A stretch of DNA of 64,000 nt from Nonomuraea coxensis DSM 45129. GTDB lineage: Bacteria > Actinomycetota > Actinomycetes > Streptosporangiales > Streptosporangiaceae. Position 1 is the first letter of the stretch, and the number at the start of each line of letters is the position of its first letter. Below the pieces are notes generated by a model. It was not told the origin of the DNA, made no database searches, and worked only from the letters and a program-made list of their open reading frames with translations. This document shows positions 23,131 through 31,882 of this stretch, piece after piece. The stretch spans positions 4,196,501 to 4,260,500 of the forward strand of contig NZ_CP068985.1 of NCBI RefSeq assembly GCF_019397265.1, in the 5' to 3' direction. The position numbers and the translations under genes are program-made.

Positions 23131-24048
23131 ATGGGATCACTCGACGGCAGAGTCGCCATCATCACCGGCGCCGGACGCGGCATCGGCGCCTCCATCAGCC
23201 GCATGTTCGCCCAGCAGGGCGCGCGGCTCGTGCTCAACGACCTCGGCGCGGGCCCGGACGGCTCCGGCGGCGACGCCGGCCCGGCCGAGGCCATCGCCAG
23301 GGAGATCAGCGACCTCGGCGGCCAGGCCGTCTCCGACTCCGGCGACATCGCCGACACCGCGACCGGGCGGCGCCTGGTGGAGCTGGCGCTGGAGAACTAC
23401 GGGCAGCTCGACGTGGTCGTCAACGTCGCCGGCATCCTCCGCGACAAGATGATCTTCAACTTGCCCGAGGAGGACTGGGACGCGGTCATCCGCGTGCACC
23501 TGCGCGGCCACTTCAGCACGATCAAGCCGGCCGCCGCGTACTGGCGCCAGCAGCGCAACCCCGAGGGCAACTACCGGATCATCAACTTCACCTCCGACTC
23601 CGCCCTGCAGGGCTCGCCGGGCCAGCCGAACTACGCCGCCGCGAAGATGGGCATCATCGGCCTGACCGCCTCGCTCGCCAACGGCCTGGCCCGCTACGGC
23701 GTGACGGCCAACGCCATCGCCCCCGGCGCGGCCACCCGCCTCACCGCGACCGTCCCCGACGACAAGAAGCTCGGCGAGGACCCCGCGGCCGAGGCCCTCA
23801 TGTCGCCGGACAACATCGCGCCGATCGTCACCTACCTCGCCGGCACCGAGTCCGGCTGGCTGTCGGGCCGCACCCTCGGCGCCTCCGGGTACGACGTCCG
23901 GCTGTGGAACAACCCCGAGGTCGTCGAGACCGTCTCCTCCGACGGCCCCTGGGACCTGGCCGACCTCGGGGAGAAGCTGACGAAGTCGTTCCGTCCCAAG
24001 GCCGACGGGCTGCACCCGTCGATCTTCATGGCGCAGCTGCCCCAGTAA
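23131..24048 (+). CDS. SDR family 3-hydroxyacyl-CoA dehydrogenase (17-beta-HSD4-like)
   Basis: A 305-residue SDR with cofactor motif TGAGRGIG (residues ~12-19) and LVLNDLGAG, the Asp of which favours NAD. NVAG is near residue 108, Ser near 152 (INFTSDS) and YAAAK near 171. The long C-terminal extension and the NDLG segment resemble Hsd4A/MFE-2-type dehydrogenases that follow hydratase 2 in beta-oxidation, matching the neighbour at 22226. The ATG has GCGGAAGGAC upstream. Confidence 0.88.
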   Translation: MGSLDGRVAIITGAGRGIGASISRMFAQQGARLVLNDLGAGPDGSGGDAGPAEAIAREISDLGGQAVSDSGDIADTATGRRLVELALENYGQLDVVVNVAGILRDKMIFNLPEEDWDAVIRVHLRGHFSTIKPAAAYWRQQRNPEGNYRIINFTSDSALQGSPGQPNYAAAKMGIIGLTASLANGLARYGVTANAIAPGAATRLTATVPDDKKLGEDPAAEALMSPDNIAPIVTYLAGTESGWLSGRTLGASGYDVRLWNNPEVVETVSSDGPWDLADLGEKLTKSFRPKADGLHPSIFMAQLPQ

Positions 24049-24066
24049 CCGAGCCGCACGGGGGAC

Positions 24067-24111
24067 GCGGGACCCGGGGCCGGCCGGAAGACGCCGGCCG
24101 CCGGGCCCCGC
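24067..24111 (+). terminator. Large GC-rich hairpin between SDR and acyl-CoA synthetase genes
   Basis: The region folds on GCCGGC (24079-24084) with GCCGGC (24093-24098), extended outward by GCGGGaCCCGG against its near-complement ending at 24111. It lies 19 bp after the SDR stop. It may terminate or attenuate transcription before the synthetase gene. Confidence 0.5.
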
Positions 24112-24159
24112 AACGGGGATCGTCATTCATCGGTCAAGCCGGACAGGGAGAGACGCACG

Positions 24160-25728
24160 ATGTCCTCTACCACTCACCCGACCACGACTCACCCCACCAC
24201 GGGGCCCGTCGGCTTCTACCAGATCGCCGAGGCCGACCCCGGCCGGCCCGGCATCATCGATCCGGACGGATCGACGCTCACCTATGGCGAGCTGCTCGCG
24301 CGGGTCAACCGCGTCTCGCGCGCCCTGCGCACCCACGGTCTCGGCGACGGCGACAGCGTCGCGGTGGCCCTGCACAACGGGCACGAGTATCTGGAAGTGA
24401 TGCTGGCCACGGCGCAGGTCGGGATGTACTTCGTCCCGGTCAACTGGCGGCTGACCCCCGCCGAGATGCTCTACATCATCAAGGACTCCGGCGCCAAGCT
24501 GCTGGTCATGGACGCCGAGCAGGCCGCCACGCTGCCGCTGGAGTCGCTGCCCGAGCACCGGTACGTCATCGGCGGCGAGGTGCCCGGCTGGCTGCCGTAC
24601 CCGGAGCTGGGCGAGGGCGAGTCGTCCGACGCACCGCCGGAGCGCCGCTTCGGCGGCAGCATGGGCTACACCTCGGGCACCACCGGCAACCCCAAGGGCG
24701 TGCGCAGCCTGCTCTATCCCGACGCCGAGCCCGAGCCGGTGCTCGGCGCGCTGTACGGCGGCCTCTGCGCCCGCTACGAGGTCACCATGGACAAGGGCGT
24801 GCACCTGGTCTGCTCGCCGATCTACCACGCCGCGCCGAGCGGCCACGCCTTCGCCTTCCTCCAGCTCGGCCACACGGTCGTCATCCAGGGCAAGTTCGAC
24901 CCCGAAGGCGTGCTGGCCGCCATCGAGAAGCACAGGATCACCACCGTGCACATGGTGCCCACGCACTTCCACCGGATGCTGCGGCTGCCGCAGGAGGTGC
25001 GCGAGAAGTACGACCTGTCCAGCCTGGAGGCGGTGATCCACGCGGGCGCGCCGTGCCCCGTGCCGATCAAGCAGCAGATGATCGAGTGGCTGGGCCCGGT
25101 CGTGTGGGAGTACCTGGCCTCCACCGAGGGCGGCGTCTCCCTGGTGGGCTCGGAGGAGTGGCTGCGCAAGCCCGGCACCGTCGGCCGGCCGACGCCGAAC
25201 ACCATCGTCAAGATCCTCGACGAGGACGGCAACGAGGTGCCGCCCGGCACCGCGGGCGTCATCTACTTCGGCATCCCCGGCGCCGGCCCGACCTTCGAGT
25301 ACAACAACGACCCGGCCAAGACCGCCGCCAGCCGCAGGGGCGACCTGTCGACCGTCGGCGACTACGGCTACTTCGACGAGGACGGCTACGTCTTCCTCCT
25401 CGACCGGCGCACCGACCTCATCATCTCCGGCGGCGTCAACATCTACCCGGCGGAGATCGAGCAGGCCCTCATCACCCACCCGGCGGTCGCCGACGTCGCG
25501 GTCATCGGCGTCCCCGACCCCGACTGGGGGCAGAGCGTGCTCGCCGTCGTCCAGCCCACAGAGGACGCCGTGCCCGGCGACGAGCTCGCCGCCGACCTGC
25601 GCGCCCACTGCGCCGGGCTGCTGGCCTCGTTCAAGATCCCGAGGCGGTACGAGTTCCGCGAGGACTTCCCCCGCACGGAGACCGGCAAGCTGCAGCGCCG
25701 CAAGCTCCGCGACCTCTACGCCGGCTGA
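24160..25728 (+). CDS. Acyl-CoA synthetase (AMP-forming)
   Basis: A 522-residue ANL-superfamily ligase. The phosphate-binding motif YTSGTTGNPKG lies near residue 170. The adenine/ATP motif follows around YLASTEGG, then DYGYFDEDGYVFLLDRR and the hinge. The C-terminal domain has the catalytic lysine region TGKLQRRKL. It activates a carboxylic acid to its CoA thioester at the start of the pathway. The N-terminus is Thr/His/Pro-rich and disordered. AGGGAGAG precedes the ATG. Confidence 0.9.
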   Translation: MSSTTHPTTTHPTTGPVGFYQIAEADPGRPGIIDPDGSTLTYGELLARVNRVSRALRTHGLGDGDSVAVALHNGHEYLEVMLATAQVGMYFVPVNWRLTPAEMLYIIKDSGAKLLVMDAEQAATLPLESLPEHRYVIGGEVPGWLPYPELGEGESSDAPPERRFGGSMGYTSGTTGNPKGVRSLLYPDAEPEPVLGALYGGLCARYEVTMDKGVHLVCSPIYHAAPSGHAFAFLQLGHTVVIQGKFDPEGVLAAIEKHRITTVHMVPTHFHRMLRLPQEVREKYDLSSLEAVIHAGAPCPVPIKQQMIEWLGPVVWEYLASTEGGVSLVGSEEWLRKPGTVGRPTPNTIVKILDEDGNEVPPGTAGVIYFGIPGAGPTFEYNNDPAKTAASRRGDLSTVGDYGYFDEDGYVFLLDRRTDLIISGGVNIYPAEIEQALITHPAVADVAVIGVPDPDWGQSVLAVVQPTEDAVPGDELAADLRAHCAGLLASFKIPRRYEFREDFPRTETGKLQRRKLRDLYAG

Positions 25729-25761
25729 CCCCGGCCGGCGAGAGAAGGACAGGAGACGCCG

Positions 25762-26793
25762 TTGCAGACGAGTGTGCACGCCGGCGCCGCGCCCTCGGCG
25801 GACGTGGCCGCGTTCGCCGCCTGGGCGGAGCAGGCCGGCTTCGACACCATCTCCAGCGCGGAGGTGGACCACGACCCCTTCCTGAGGCTGGCGCTGGCCG
25901 CCCCGGCGACGAGCCGGGCCCGGCTGGCGACCGGGATCGCGGTCGCCTTCGCCCGGACGCCGATGGCGCTCGCGTACGTGACCAACGACCTGCAGATCCT
26001 CTCCGGGGGCCGGTTCGTGCTCGGCCTCGGCACCCAGACCAGGCCGCACATCACCCGCAGGTTCGGCATGGAGTGGAGCAGGCCCGCGGCGCGGATGCGC
26101 GAGTACATCACGGCGCTGCGGGCCATCTGGGACGACTGGAACACCGGCAAGGAGGTGCGGCACGAGGGCGAGTTCTACCGGCACACCCTCATGACCGCGA
26201 CGTTCCGCCCCGAGCCGCATCCGCACGGGAACCCGCCGATCCACCTGGCCGCGGTCGGCCCGCTCATGACCCGGCTGGCCGGCGAGGTGGCCGACGGGCT
26301 GATCCCGCACGGGTTCAGCACCGAGCGGTACTTCCGCGAGATCACCCTGCCCGCCCTGGAGGAGGGGCTGGCGAGGTCCGGGCGGGACCGGTCGGACGTC
26401 GTCGTCCACTGTCCCGGGTTCGTGCACGTCCTCGACCCGGCAGAGGACGCCGAACAGCAGCGGCGGGTGCTGCGCGGCCGGATCGCCTTCTACGGCTCCA
26501 CCCCGGCCTACCGCGGCGTCCTCGCGCTGCACGGCTGGGAGGACCTGCACCAGCGGCTGCACGCGCTGTCGGTGCGGCCCGAGGCCGACCGCTGGGACCG
26601 GATGGCCGACCTGATCGACGACGAGGTGCTGGACACCTTCTGCGTGAGCGGGTCGCTGACGGAGGTGGCGGCGGAGGTGGCGCGCAGGTTCGGCGGCCTC
26701 ATCGACCAGGTCGCCCTCCAGCCGCCGCCGGGCGCCTCCGCCGCCGACATCGGCGCGGCCCTGGCCACGCTGCGCGAGGCGGGCCGGCCCTGA
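25762..26793 (+). CDS. LLM-class (luciferase-like, F420-type) oxidoreductase
   Basis: A 343-residue protein starting with TTG at 25762, preceded by AGGAG. It has the bacterial luciferase-like TIM barrel: the GFDTISSAEVDHDPF segment near residue 30, LATGIAVAFARTPMALA, and GGRFVLGLGTQTRPHI near residue 85. It matches the actinobacterial group usually annotated as F420-dependent. Its partner substrate is unknown. Its stop overlaps the ATG of the enoyl-CoA hydratase gene. Confidence 0.82.
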   Translation: MQTSVHAGAAPSADVAAFAAWAEQAGFDTISSAEVDHDPFLRLALAAPATSRARLATGIAVAFARTPMALAYVTNDLQILSGGRFVLGLGTQTRPHITRRFGMEWSRPAARMREYITALRAIWDDWNTGKEVRHEGEFYRHTLMTATFRPEPHPHGNPPIHLAAVGPLMTRLAGEVADGLIPHGFSTERYFREITLPALEEGLARSGRDRSDVVVHCPGFVHVLDPAEDAEQQRRVLRGRIAFYGSTPAYRGVLALHGWEDLHQRLHALSVRPEADRWDRMADLIDDEVLDTFCVSGSLTEVAAEVARRFGGLIDQVALQPPPGASAADIGAALATLREAGRP

Positions 26794-27563
26794 TGGGGGA
26801 CCTGCTGGTGGAGCGTGACGGCACCGGCGTCGTCACCGTCACGCTCAACCGCCCCGCCAGGAAGAACGCGATGACGAGAGACGGCTGGATCGCGTTCACC
26901 CGCGTGCTCGACGAGATCGCGGCCCGCGCCGACGACCGCGTCCTGGTGCTCACCGGGGCGGGCGGCGCGTTCTGCTCGGGGGCCGACCTGGGCGCCTCCG
27001 GCTCCGGCGACTCGCCGCGCCGGGCGATGCAGATCGTGAACGCGGCGCTGTTCGCCCTGCGGGACCTGCCCCAGCCCACGATCGCCGCCGTGTCGGGGGC
27101 GGCGGTCGGGGCCGGCTTCAACATGGCGCTCGCCTGCGACCTCGCCGTCGCCGACGAGACGGCCCGCTTCTCGCAGATCTTCTCCCGGCGCGGCCTGTCG
27201 GTGGACTTCGGCGGGACGTGGCTGCTGACCCACATGGTGGGCCTGCACCGGGCGAAGGAGCTCGCCTTCTTCGGCCGGATCCTGTCCGCGCGCGAGGTGC
27301 ACGACCTCGGGCTGCTCAACAGCGTCGTGCCGGAGGGCGCGGCACTGGCGCGGGCAGGGGAGTGGGCGCGCGAACTGCTGGGCCTCGCGCCGCTGGCGCT
27401 CGCGCAGACCAAGGAACTGCTCAACCTGGCCGCATCGGGCGACTTCCGCGAGAGCGCCCTGCGCGAGGCGGCCGCGCAGAACGCCAACGGCGCGACCGAG
27501 GACACCAGGGAGGCGATCAGCGCCTTCCTGGAGAAACGGGAGCCGGTGTTCCGCAACCGCTAG
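26793..27563 (+). CDS. Enoyl-CoA hydratase/isomerase (crotonase family)
   Basis: A 256-residue crotonase. The oxyanion-hole motifs are GGAFCSGADL (about residue 51) and AAVGAGFNMALACD (about 107). The catalytic-loop region reads GLSVDFGGTWLL, with Asp where hydratases have Glu, so isomerase or another crotonase chemistry is possible. The ATG lies in the stop of the LLM gene (TGATG). Its own stop forms a CTAG shared with the convergent tetR gene. Confidence 0.85.
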   Translation: MGDLLVERDGTGVVTVTLNRPARKNAMTRDGWIAFTRVLDEIAARADDRVLVLTGAGGAFCSGADLGASGSGDSPRRAMQIVNAALFALRDLPQPTIAAVSGAAVGAGFNMALACDLAVADETARFSQIFSRRGLSVDFGGTWLLTHMVGLHRAKELAFFGRILSAREVHDLGLLNSVVPEGAALARAGEWARELLGLAPLALAQTKELLNLAASGDFRESALREAAAQNANGATEDTREAISAFLEKREPVFRNR

Positions 27564-28237
27564 CCGGGGCGGGCGTCCAGGTGCTGCTGGATGGCGGCCA
27601 TCACGGCCTGGGGCGAGGCCGCGCGGCTGAAGGTGGCGACCACCACCTGCTCGCTGTCCTGCGGCTGTTCGAGCTGGCGGAAGGTCGCGATCACGTAGCC
27701 GAGCGCGTGGTCGAGCGGGCCGCTCGGGTCGTAGGCGCCGCCGGCCCGCAGCCAGCCGCGCAGCACCTGGTTGTGGGCCGCCACGACGGAGGCGGCCATC
27801 AGCTCGGCGCGCAGGCCGGCGTCGGGGGAGTCGCCGAGCCAGGCGCCGACGAACTCGCGGAAGAGCCGCTGGTAGCGGGCGACGCTGGCGATCTCGCGGT
27901 CGCGCAGGGCGGGCACCTTGCGGACCAGCCGGTAGCGGCGCAGCGAGACCTCGGCGTCGTCCACGTAGTGGGCGAGCACGATGCGGACGGCGTCGGTGAT
28001 GGCCACGATCGCGGTGCCCGCCGTGGAGGCGCGCAGCCGGGCGTCGATCCGCGTCAGCAGCGCGTCGTGGTCGGGGAAGATCGCGTCTTCCTTCGAGCGG
28101 TAGTGGCGGAAGAACGTGCTGCGGCTGACTCCGGCGCGCGCGGCGATGTCGTCGACGGTGGTCTCGTCGTAGCCGTTCTCGTCGAACAGCGTCACGGCGG
28201 CCTCGGCGAGGCGCTGGCGGATGGGCGGTGTCGGCAC
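27560..28237 (-). CDS. TetR-family transcriptional regulator
   Basis: A 225-residue repressor starting with GTG at 28237. The helix-turn-helix lies at about residues 20-55 (TTVDDIAARAGVSRSTFFRHYRSKE). The C-terminal domain (about 70-225) is helical and unassigned. It is divergent from the propionyl-CoA carboxylase operon, 107 bp away. The gap holds a 7-bp direct repeat and a GTACcGTAC palindrome, so it probably controls that operon or itself. Confidence 0.87.
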   Translation of the reverse strand: MPTPPIRQRLAEAAVTLFDENGYDETTVDDIAARAGVSRSTFFRHYRSKEDAIFPDHDALLTRIDARLRASTAGTAIVAITDAVRIVLAHYVDDAEVSLRRYRLVRKVPALRDREIASVARYQRLFREFVGAWLGDSPDAGLRAELMAASVVAAHNQVLRGWLRAGGAYDPSGPLDHALGYVIATFRQLEQPQDSEQVVVATFSRAASPQAVMAAIQQHLDARPG

Positions 28238-28289
28238 CCGGCCATTGTGACGGATGCGACGGGGTCCAGGGGTTGTCCCGCCTCGCGCG

Positions 28290-28317
28290 ACTGAGTACCG
28301 TACATCTGAAACTGAGT
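28290..28317. promoter_or_regulatory. Direct repeat and palindrome in the tetR-pccB gap
   Basis: ACTGAGT occurs at 28290-28296 and again at 28311-28317, and GTAC-C-GTAC lies between at 28295-28303. The placement between divergent tetR and pccB suggests operator elements. Confidence 0.45.
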
Positions 28318-28344
28318 CTTATCCGGTCTATCGGGTGGTGGTGG

Positions 28345-29883
28345 ATGGCAGCGCAGGGCACCCAGGGCAGCCTGGCCCGTCTCAAGGAACGCCTGGACGA
28401 GGCCGTCCACGTGGGCGAGGCCCGCGCGGCGGCCAAACAGCACGCCAAGGGCAGGCTGACCGCCCGCGAGCGCATCGAGCGGCTGCTCGACGACGGCTCC
28501 TTCGTCGAACTGGACGCCCTGGCCAAGGGCTCGCTCGGGTACGGCGACGGCGTCGTGACCGGCTACGGCACGGTCGAGGGCCGCCAGGTGTGCGTGTTCT
28601 CCCAGGACTTCACGGTCGCGGGCGGCTCACTCGGCGAGGTGTACGGCCAGAAGATCTGCAAGGTCATGGACCTCGCGATGCGCAACGGCTGCCCCATCGT
28701 CGGCATCAACGAGGGCGCGGGCGCCCGCATCCAGGAGGGCGTCGTCTCGCTCGGCCTGTACGGCGAGATCTTCCGCCGCAACATCCGCGCCTCCGGGGTC
28801 ATCCCGCAGATCTCGCTCATCATGGGCGCCTGCGCGGGCGGCCACGTCTACTCGCCCGCGCTCACCGACTTCACGGTCATGGTGGACGAGCGGTCGCACA
28901 TGTTCGTCACCGGCCCCGACGTCATCAAGACGGTGACGGGCGAGGACGTCACCTTCGAGGAGCTGGGCGGCGGCCGGGTGCACAACGCCCGCAGCGGCGT
29001 CGCCCACTACCTGGCGAGCGACGAGGAGGACGCGCTCGGCTACGTGCGAGCGCTGCTGGCGTACCTGCCGGACAACAACCTGGACGAGCCCGCGCACCCC
29101 GCGTTCGAGGCCGACCTGACGCTCACGGCCGACGACCTGGCCCTCGACGCGCTGGTGCCGGACTCGCCGAACCAGCCGTACGACATGCACGAGGTGATCG
29201 CCGCCCTGCTGGACGACGGCGAGTTCCTGGAGACGCAGGAGCTGTTCGCGCCCAACATCGTGGTCGGCTTCGGCCGCGTCGAGGGCCGCCCGGTCGGCGT
29301 CGTCGCCAACCAGCCGATGCGGCTGGCCGGCACGCTCGACATCGACGCCTCCGAGAAGGCCGCCCGGTTCGTCCGCACCTGTGACGCGTTCGGCATCCCC
29401 GTGCTCACGCTGGTGGACGTGCCCGGCTTCCTGCCCGGCACCGGACAGGAGTGGAACGGCATCATCCGGCGCGGCGCGAAACTCCTCTACGCCTACGGCG
29501 AGGCCACCGTCCCGCTCGTCACCGTGATCACCCGCAAGGCGTACGGCGGCGCCTACGACGTCATGGGCTCCAAGCACCTGGGCGCGGACGTCAACCTGGC
29601 CTGGTCGACCGCGCAGATCGCGGTCATGGGCGCCCAGGGCGCGGTCAACGTCCTGCACCGCAGGCGCCTGGCCACCGCCGACGACCCCGACGCGCTGCGC
29701 GCCGAACTGGTCGCCGAGTACGAGGACACCCTCGCCACCCCCTACCTGGCGGCCGAGCGCGGCTACGTGGACGCGGTGATCCGGCCGAGCGAGACCCGGC
29801 GCGAGATCACCCGGGCGCTGCGCCTGCTGCGCAACAAACGCGACGCCCTGCCGCCCAAGAAGCACGGGAACATCCCGCTGTGA
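28345..29883 (+). CDS. pccB: Propionyl-CoA carboxylase beta (carboxyltransferase) subunit
   Basis: A 512-residue carboxyltransferase. The start at 28345 is chosen because homology begins at ARLKERL; upstream codons are not family-like. N- and C-domains are both present: QDFTVAGGSLGE (near 85), GAGARIQEG, then the C-domain with DVPGFLPGTGQEW (near 358) and KAYGGAYDVMGSKHL (near 400). The Asp in AYDVM corresponds to the residue that selects propionyl- over acetyl-CoA in the Streptomyces PccB enzyme. It is the first gene of the pcc-mut operon and ends in a GTGA overlap with the epsilon gene. Confidence 0.92.
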   Translation: MAAQGTQGSLARLKERLDEAVHVGEARAAAKQHAKGRLTARERIERLLDDGSFVELDALAKGSLGYGDGVVTGYGTVEGRQVCVFSQDFTVAGGSLGEVYGQKICKVMDLAMRNGCPIVGINEGAGARIQEGVVSLGLYGEIFRRNIRASGVIPQISLIMGACAGGHVYSPALTDFTVMVDERSHMFVTGPDVIKTVTGEDVTFEELGGGRVHNARSGVAHYLASDEEDALGYVRALLAYLPDNNLDEPAHPAFEADLTLTADDLALDALVPDSPNQPYDMHEVIAALLDDGEFLETQELFAPNIVVGFGRVEGRPVGVVANQPMRLAGTLDIDASEKAARFVRTCDAFGIPVLTLVDVPGFLPGTGQEWNGIIRRGAKLLYAYGEATVPLVTVITRKAYGGAYDVMGSKHLGADVNLAWSTAQIAVMGAQGAVNVLHRRRLATADDPDALRAELVAEYEDTLATPYLAAERGYVDAVIRPSETRREITRALRLLRNKRDALPPKKHGNIPL

Positions 29884-30131
29884 ACGGCCCAGTGAACGGT
29901 GCCGCCGCGGGGGGTTCCGCGAACACCCCCGCCCTGACCGTGGTCAAGGGCGCGCCCTCGCCGGAGGAGCTGGCCGCGCTCGTCGTGGCCGTCAACGCCG
30001 CCCGTGCCGCCCGGCCTGAGCCCGCCGCCCGGCCGGCGGCCCACCCCCTTTGGCGCGTGCCGCGCCACCCCCTCGCCAGAGGCCCGCGCGGCTGGCGGGA
30101 GTCGAGCTGGAACCTGGGAGGACGTCTGTGA
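29880..30131 (+). CDS. pccE: Acyl-CoA carboxylase epsilon subunit
   Basis: An 83-residue protein starting with GTG at 29880 within the pccB stop and ending in a GTGA overlap with pccA. The core TVVKGAPSPEELAALVVAV and the C-terminal Trp-Arg-SSW region are the pattern of the small epsilon subunits that stabilise actinobacterial carboxylases. Ala/Pro-rich filler lies between. No catalytic role is expected. Confidence 0.8.
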   Translation: MNGPVNGAAAGGSANTPALTVVKGAPSPEELAALVVAVNAARAARPEPAARPAAHPLWRVPRHPLARGPRGWRESSWNLGGRL

Positions 30132-31882
30132 GCCTGCGCAAAGTGATGGTCGCCAACCGCGGGGAGATCGCCGTCCGCGTGATCCGCGCCTGCCGGGACG
30201 CGGGCCTCGGCTCCGTCGCCGTCTACGCCGACCCCGACCGCGACGCGCTGCACGCCCGGCTGGCCGACGAGGCGTACGCGCTGGGCGGCCGCTCGCCCGC
30301 CGAGACCTACCTCGACATCGCCAAGCTGCTCGACGTGGCCGCCCGCAGCGGCGCCGACGCCGTCCATCCCGGCTACGGCTTCCTGGCCGAGAACGCCGCC
30401 TTCGCGCAGGCCGTCATCGACGCCGGCCTGACCTGGATCGGCCCGCCGCCGTCCGCGATCACCGCGCTCGGCGACAAGGTGCAGGCCAGGCACATCGCCC
30501 AGAAGGTCGGCGCGCCGCTGGTCGCCGGCTCGCCCGACCCGGTGGCGGACGCCGCCGAGGTCGTCGCCTTCGCGGAGGAGCACGGGCTACCGATCGCGAT
30601 CAAGGCCGCGTACGGCGGCGGCGGGCGCGGCCTCAAGGTCGCCCGCACCCTGGAGGAGATCCCCGACCAGTACGACAGCGCCGTCCGCGAGGCGGTGGCG
30701 GCGTTCGGGCGGGGCGAGTGCTTCGTCGAGCGCTACCTCGACCGCCCCCGCCACGTCGAGACGCAGTGCCTGGCCGACGCGCACGGCAACGTGGTCGTGG
30801 TCTCCACCCGCGACTGCTCGCTGCAGCGCCGCCACCAGAAGCTGGTGGAGGAGGCCCCGGCCCCGTTCCTCACCGCCGATCAGGAGACGCTGCTGCGCGC
30901 CTCGTCCAAGGCCATCCTGCGCGAGGCCGGCTACGTCGGCGCGGGCACCTGCGAGTTCCTGGTCGGCCAGGACGGCACGATCTCCTTCCTGGAGGTCAAC
31001 ACCCGCCTCCAGGTCGAGCACCCGGTCACCGAGGAGGTCGCCGGCGTCGACCTGGTCCGCGAGATGTTCCGCGTGGCCGGCGGCGAGGCCCTCGGCTACG
31101 ACGACCCGCCGCTGCGCGGCCACTCCATCGAGTTCCGGATCAACGCCGAGGACGCCGGGCGGGGCTTCCTGCCCGCGCCCGGCACCATCACCCGCTGGCG
31201 CGCCCCCTCCGGCCCCGGCATCCGGATCGACAGCGGCTACGAGCAGGGCGAGACGGTCCCCGGCGACTACGACTCGCTGGCCGCCAAGCTGATCGTCACC
31301 GGCGCCACCCGCGCCGAGGCGCTGGAGCGCGCCCGCCGCGCCCTGGACGAGTTCGAGATCGACGGCATGCCGACCGTGCTGCCCTTCCACCGGGCCGTCG
31401 TGACCGACCCGGCCTTCACGGCCGAGCCGTTCGCCGTGCACACCCGCTGGATCGAGACCGAGTTCGACAACCGCATCGCCCCCTACGCCGGCCCGGCCCA
31501 GACCGGCGAGGCCCCCGACCTGGAGCGGATCACGGTCGAGGTGGGCGGCAAACGCCTGGAGGTCGTGCTGCCGGCCGGGCTCGGCGCCGCCGCCGCTCCC
31601 GCCGCGAGGAAGCCCGCGGCCGGCCGCCGCCCGAGGAAGCAGGCGGCGTCGGCGGCCGGCGGCGACGCCCTGGTCAGCCCCATGCAGGGCACCATCGTCA
31701 AGGTCGTCGTGGCCGACGGCGACACCGTCGCCGAGGGCGACCCGATCGTGGTGCTGGAGGCCATGAAGATGGAGCAACCCCTCACCGCGCACCGCGCGGG
31801 AGTCGTCCTCGGGCTGGCCGCCGAGGTCGGCGCCACCGTCGCGGCCGGCGCGGCCATCTGCGAGATCAAGGACCCCTCGTGA
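30128..31882 (+). CDS. pccA: Acyl-CoA carboxylase alpha subunit (biotin carboxylase + BCCP)
   Basis: A 584-residue protein from the GTG at 30128. Biotin carboxylase occupies residues ~1-445: KVMVANRGEIAVRVIRAC, the ATP-grasp glycine loop KAAYGGGGRGL and the EVNTRLQVEHPVTEE stretch. After an Ala/Arg/Lys-rich linker comes the biotin carrier domain, with Lys547 in EAMKMEQ as the biotinylation site. It works with the beta and epsilon subunits to make (S)-methylmalonyl-CoA from propionyl-CoA. It overlaps mutA by 4 nt. Confidence 0.92.
   Translation: MSLRKVMVANRGEIAVRVIRACRDAGLGSVAVYADPDRDALHARLADEAYALGGRSPAETYLDIAKLLDVAARSGADAVHPGYGFLAENAAFAQAVIDAGLTWIGPPPSAITALGDKVQARHIAQKVGAPLVAGSPDPVADAAEVVAFAEEHGLPIAIKAAYGGGGRGLKVARTLEEIPDQYDSAVREAVAAFGRGECFVERYLDRPRHVETQCLADAHGNVVVVSTRDCSLQRRHQKLVEEAPAPFLTADQETLLRASSKAILREAGYVGAGTCEFLVGQDGTISFLEVNTRLQVEHPVTEEVAGVDLVREMFRVAGGEALGYDDPPLRGHSIEFRINAEDAGRGFLPAPGTITRWRAPSGPGIRIDSGYEQGETVPGDYDSLAAKLIVTGATRAEALERARRALDEFEIDGMPTVLPFHRAVVTDPAFTAEPFAVHTRWIETEFDNRIAPYAGPAQTGEAPDLERITVEVGGKRLEVVLPAGLGAAAAPAARKPAAGRRPRKQAASAAGGDALVSPMQGTIVKVVVADGDTVAEGDPIVVLEAMKMEQPLTAHRAGVVLGLAAEVGATVAAGAAICEIKDPS

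Noticed and set aside
23904..26792. Plus-strand frame that continues into the enoyl-CoA hydratase
   Set aside because: Only the part from 26793 is family-like. The upstream part is out of frame with the synthetase and LLM genes, which explain that DNA.
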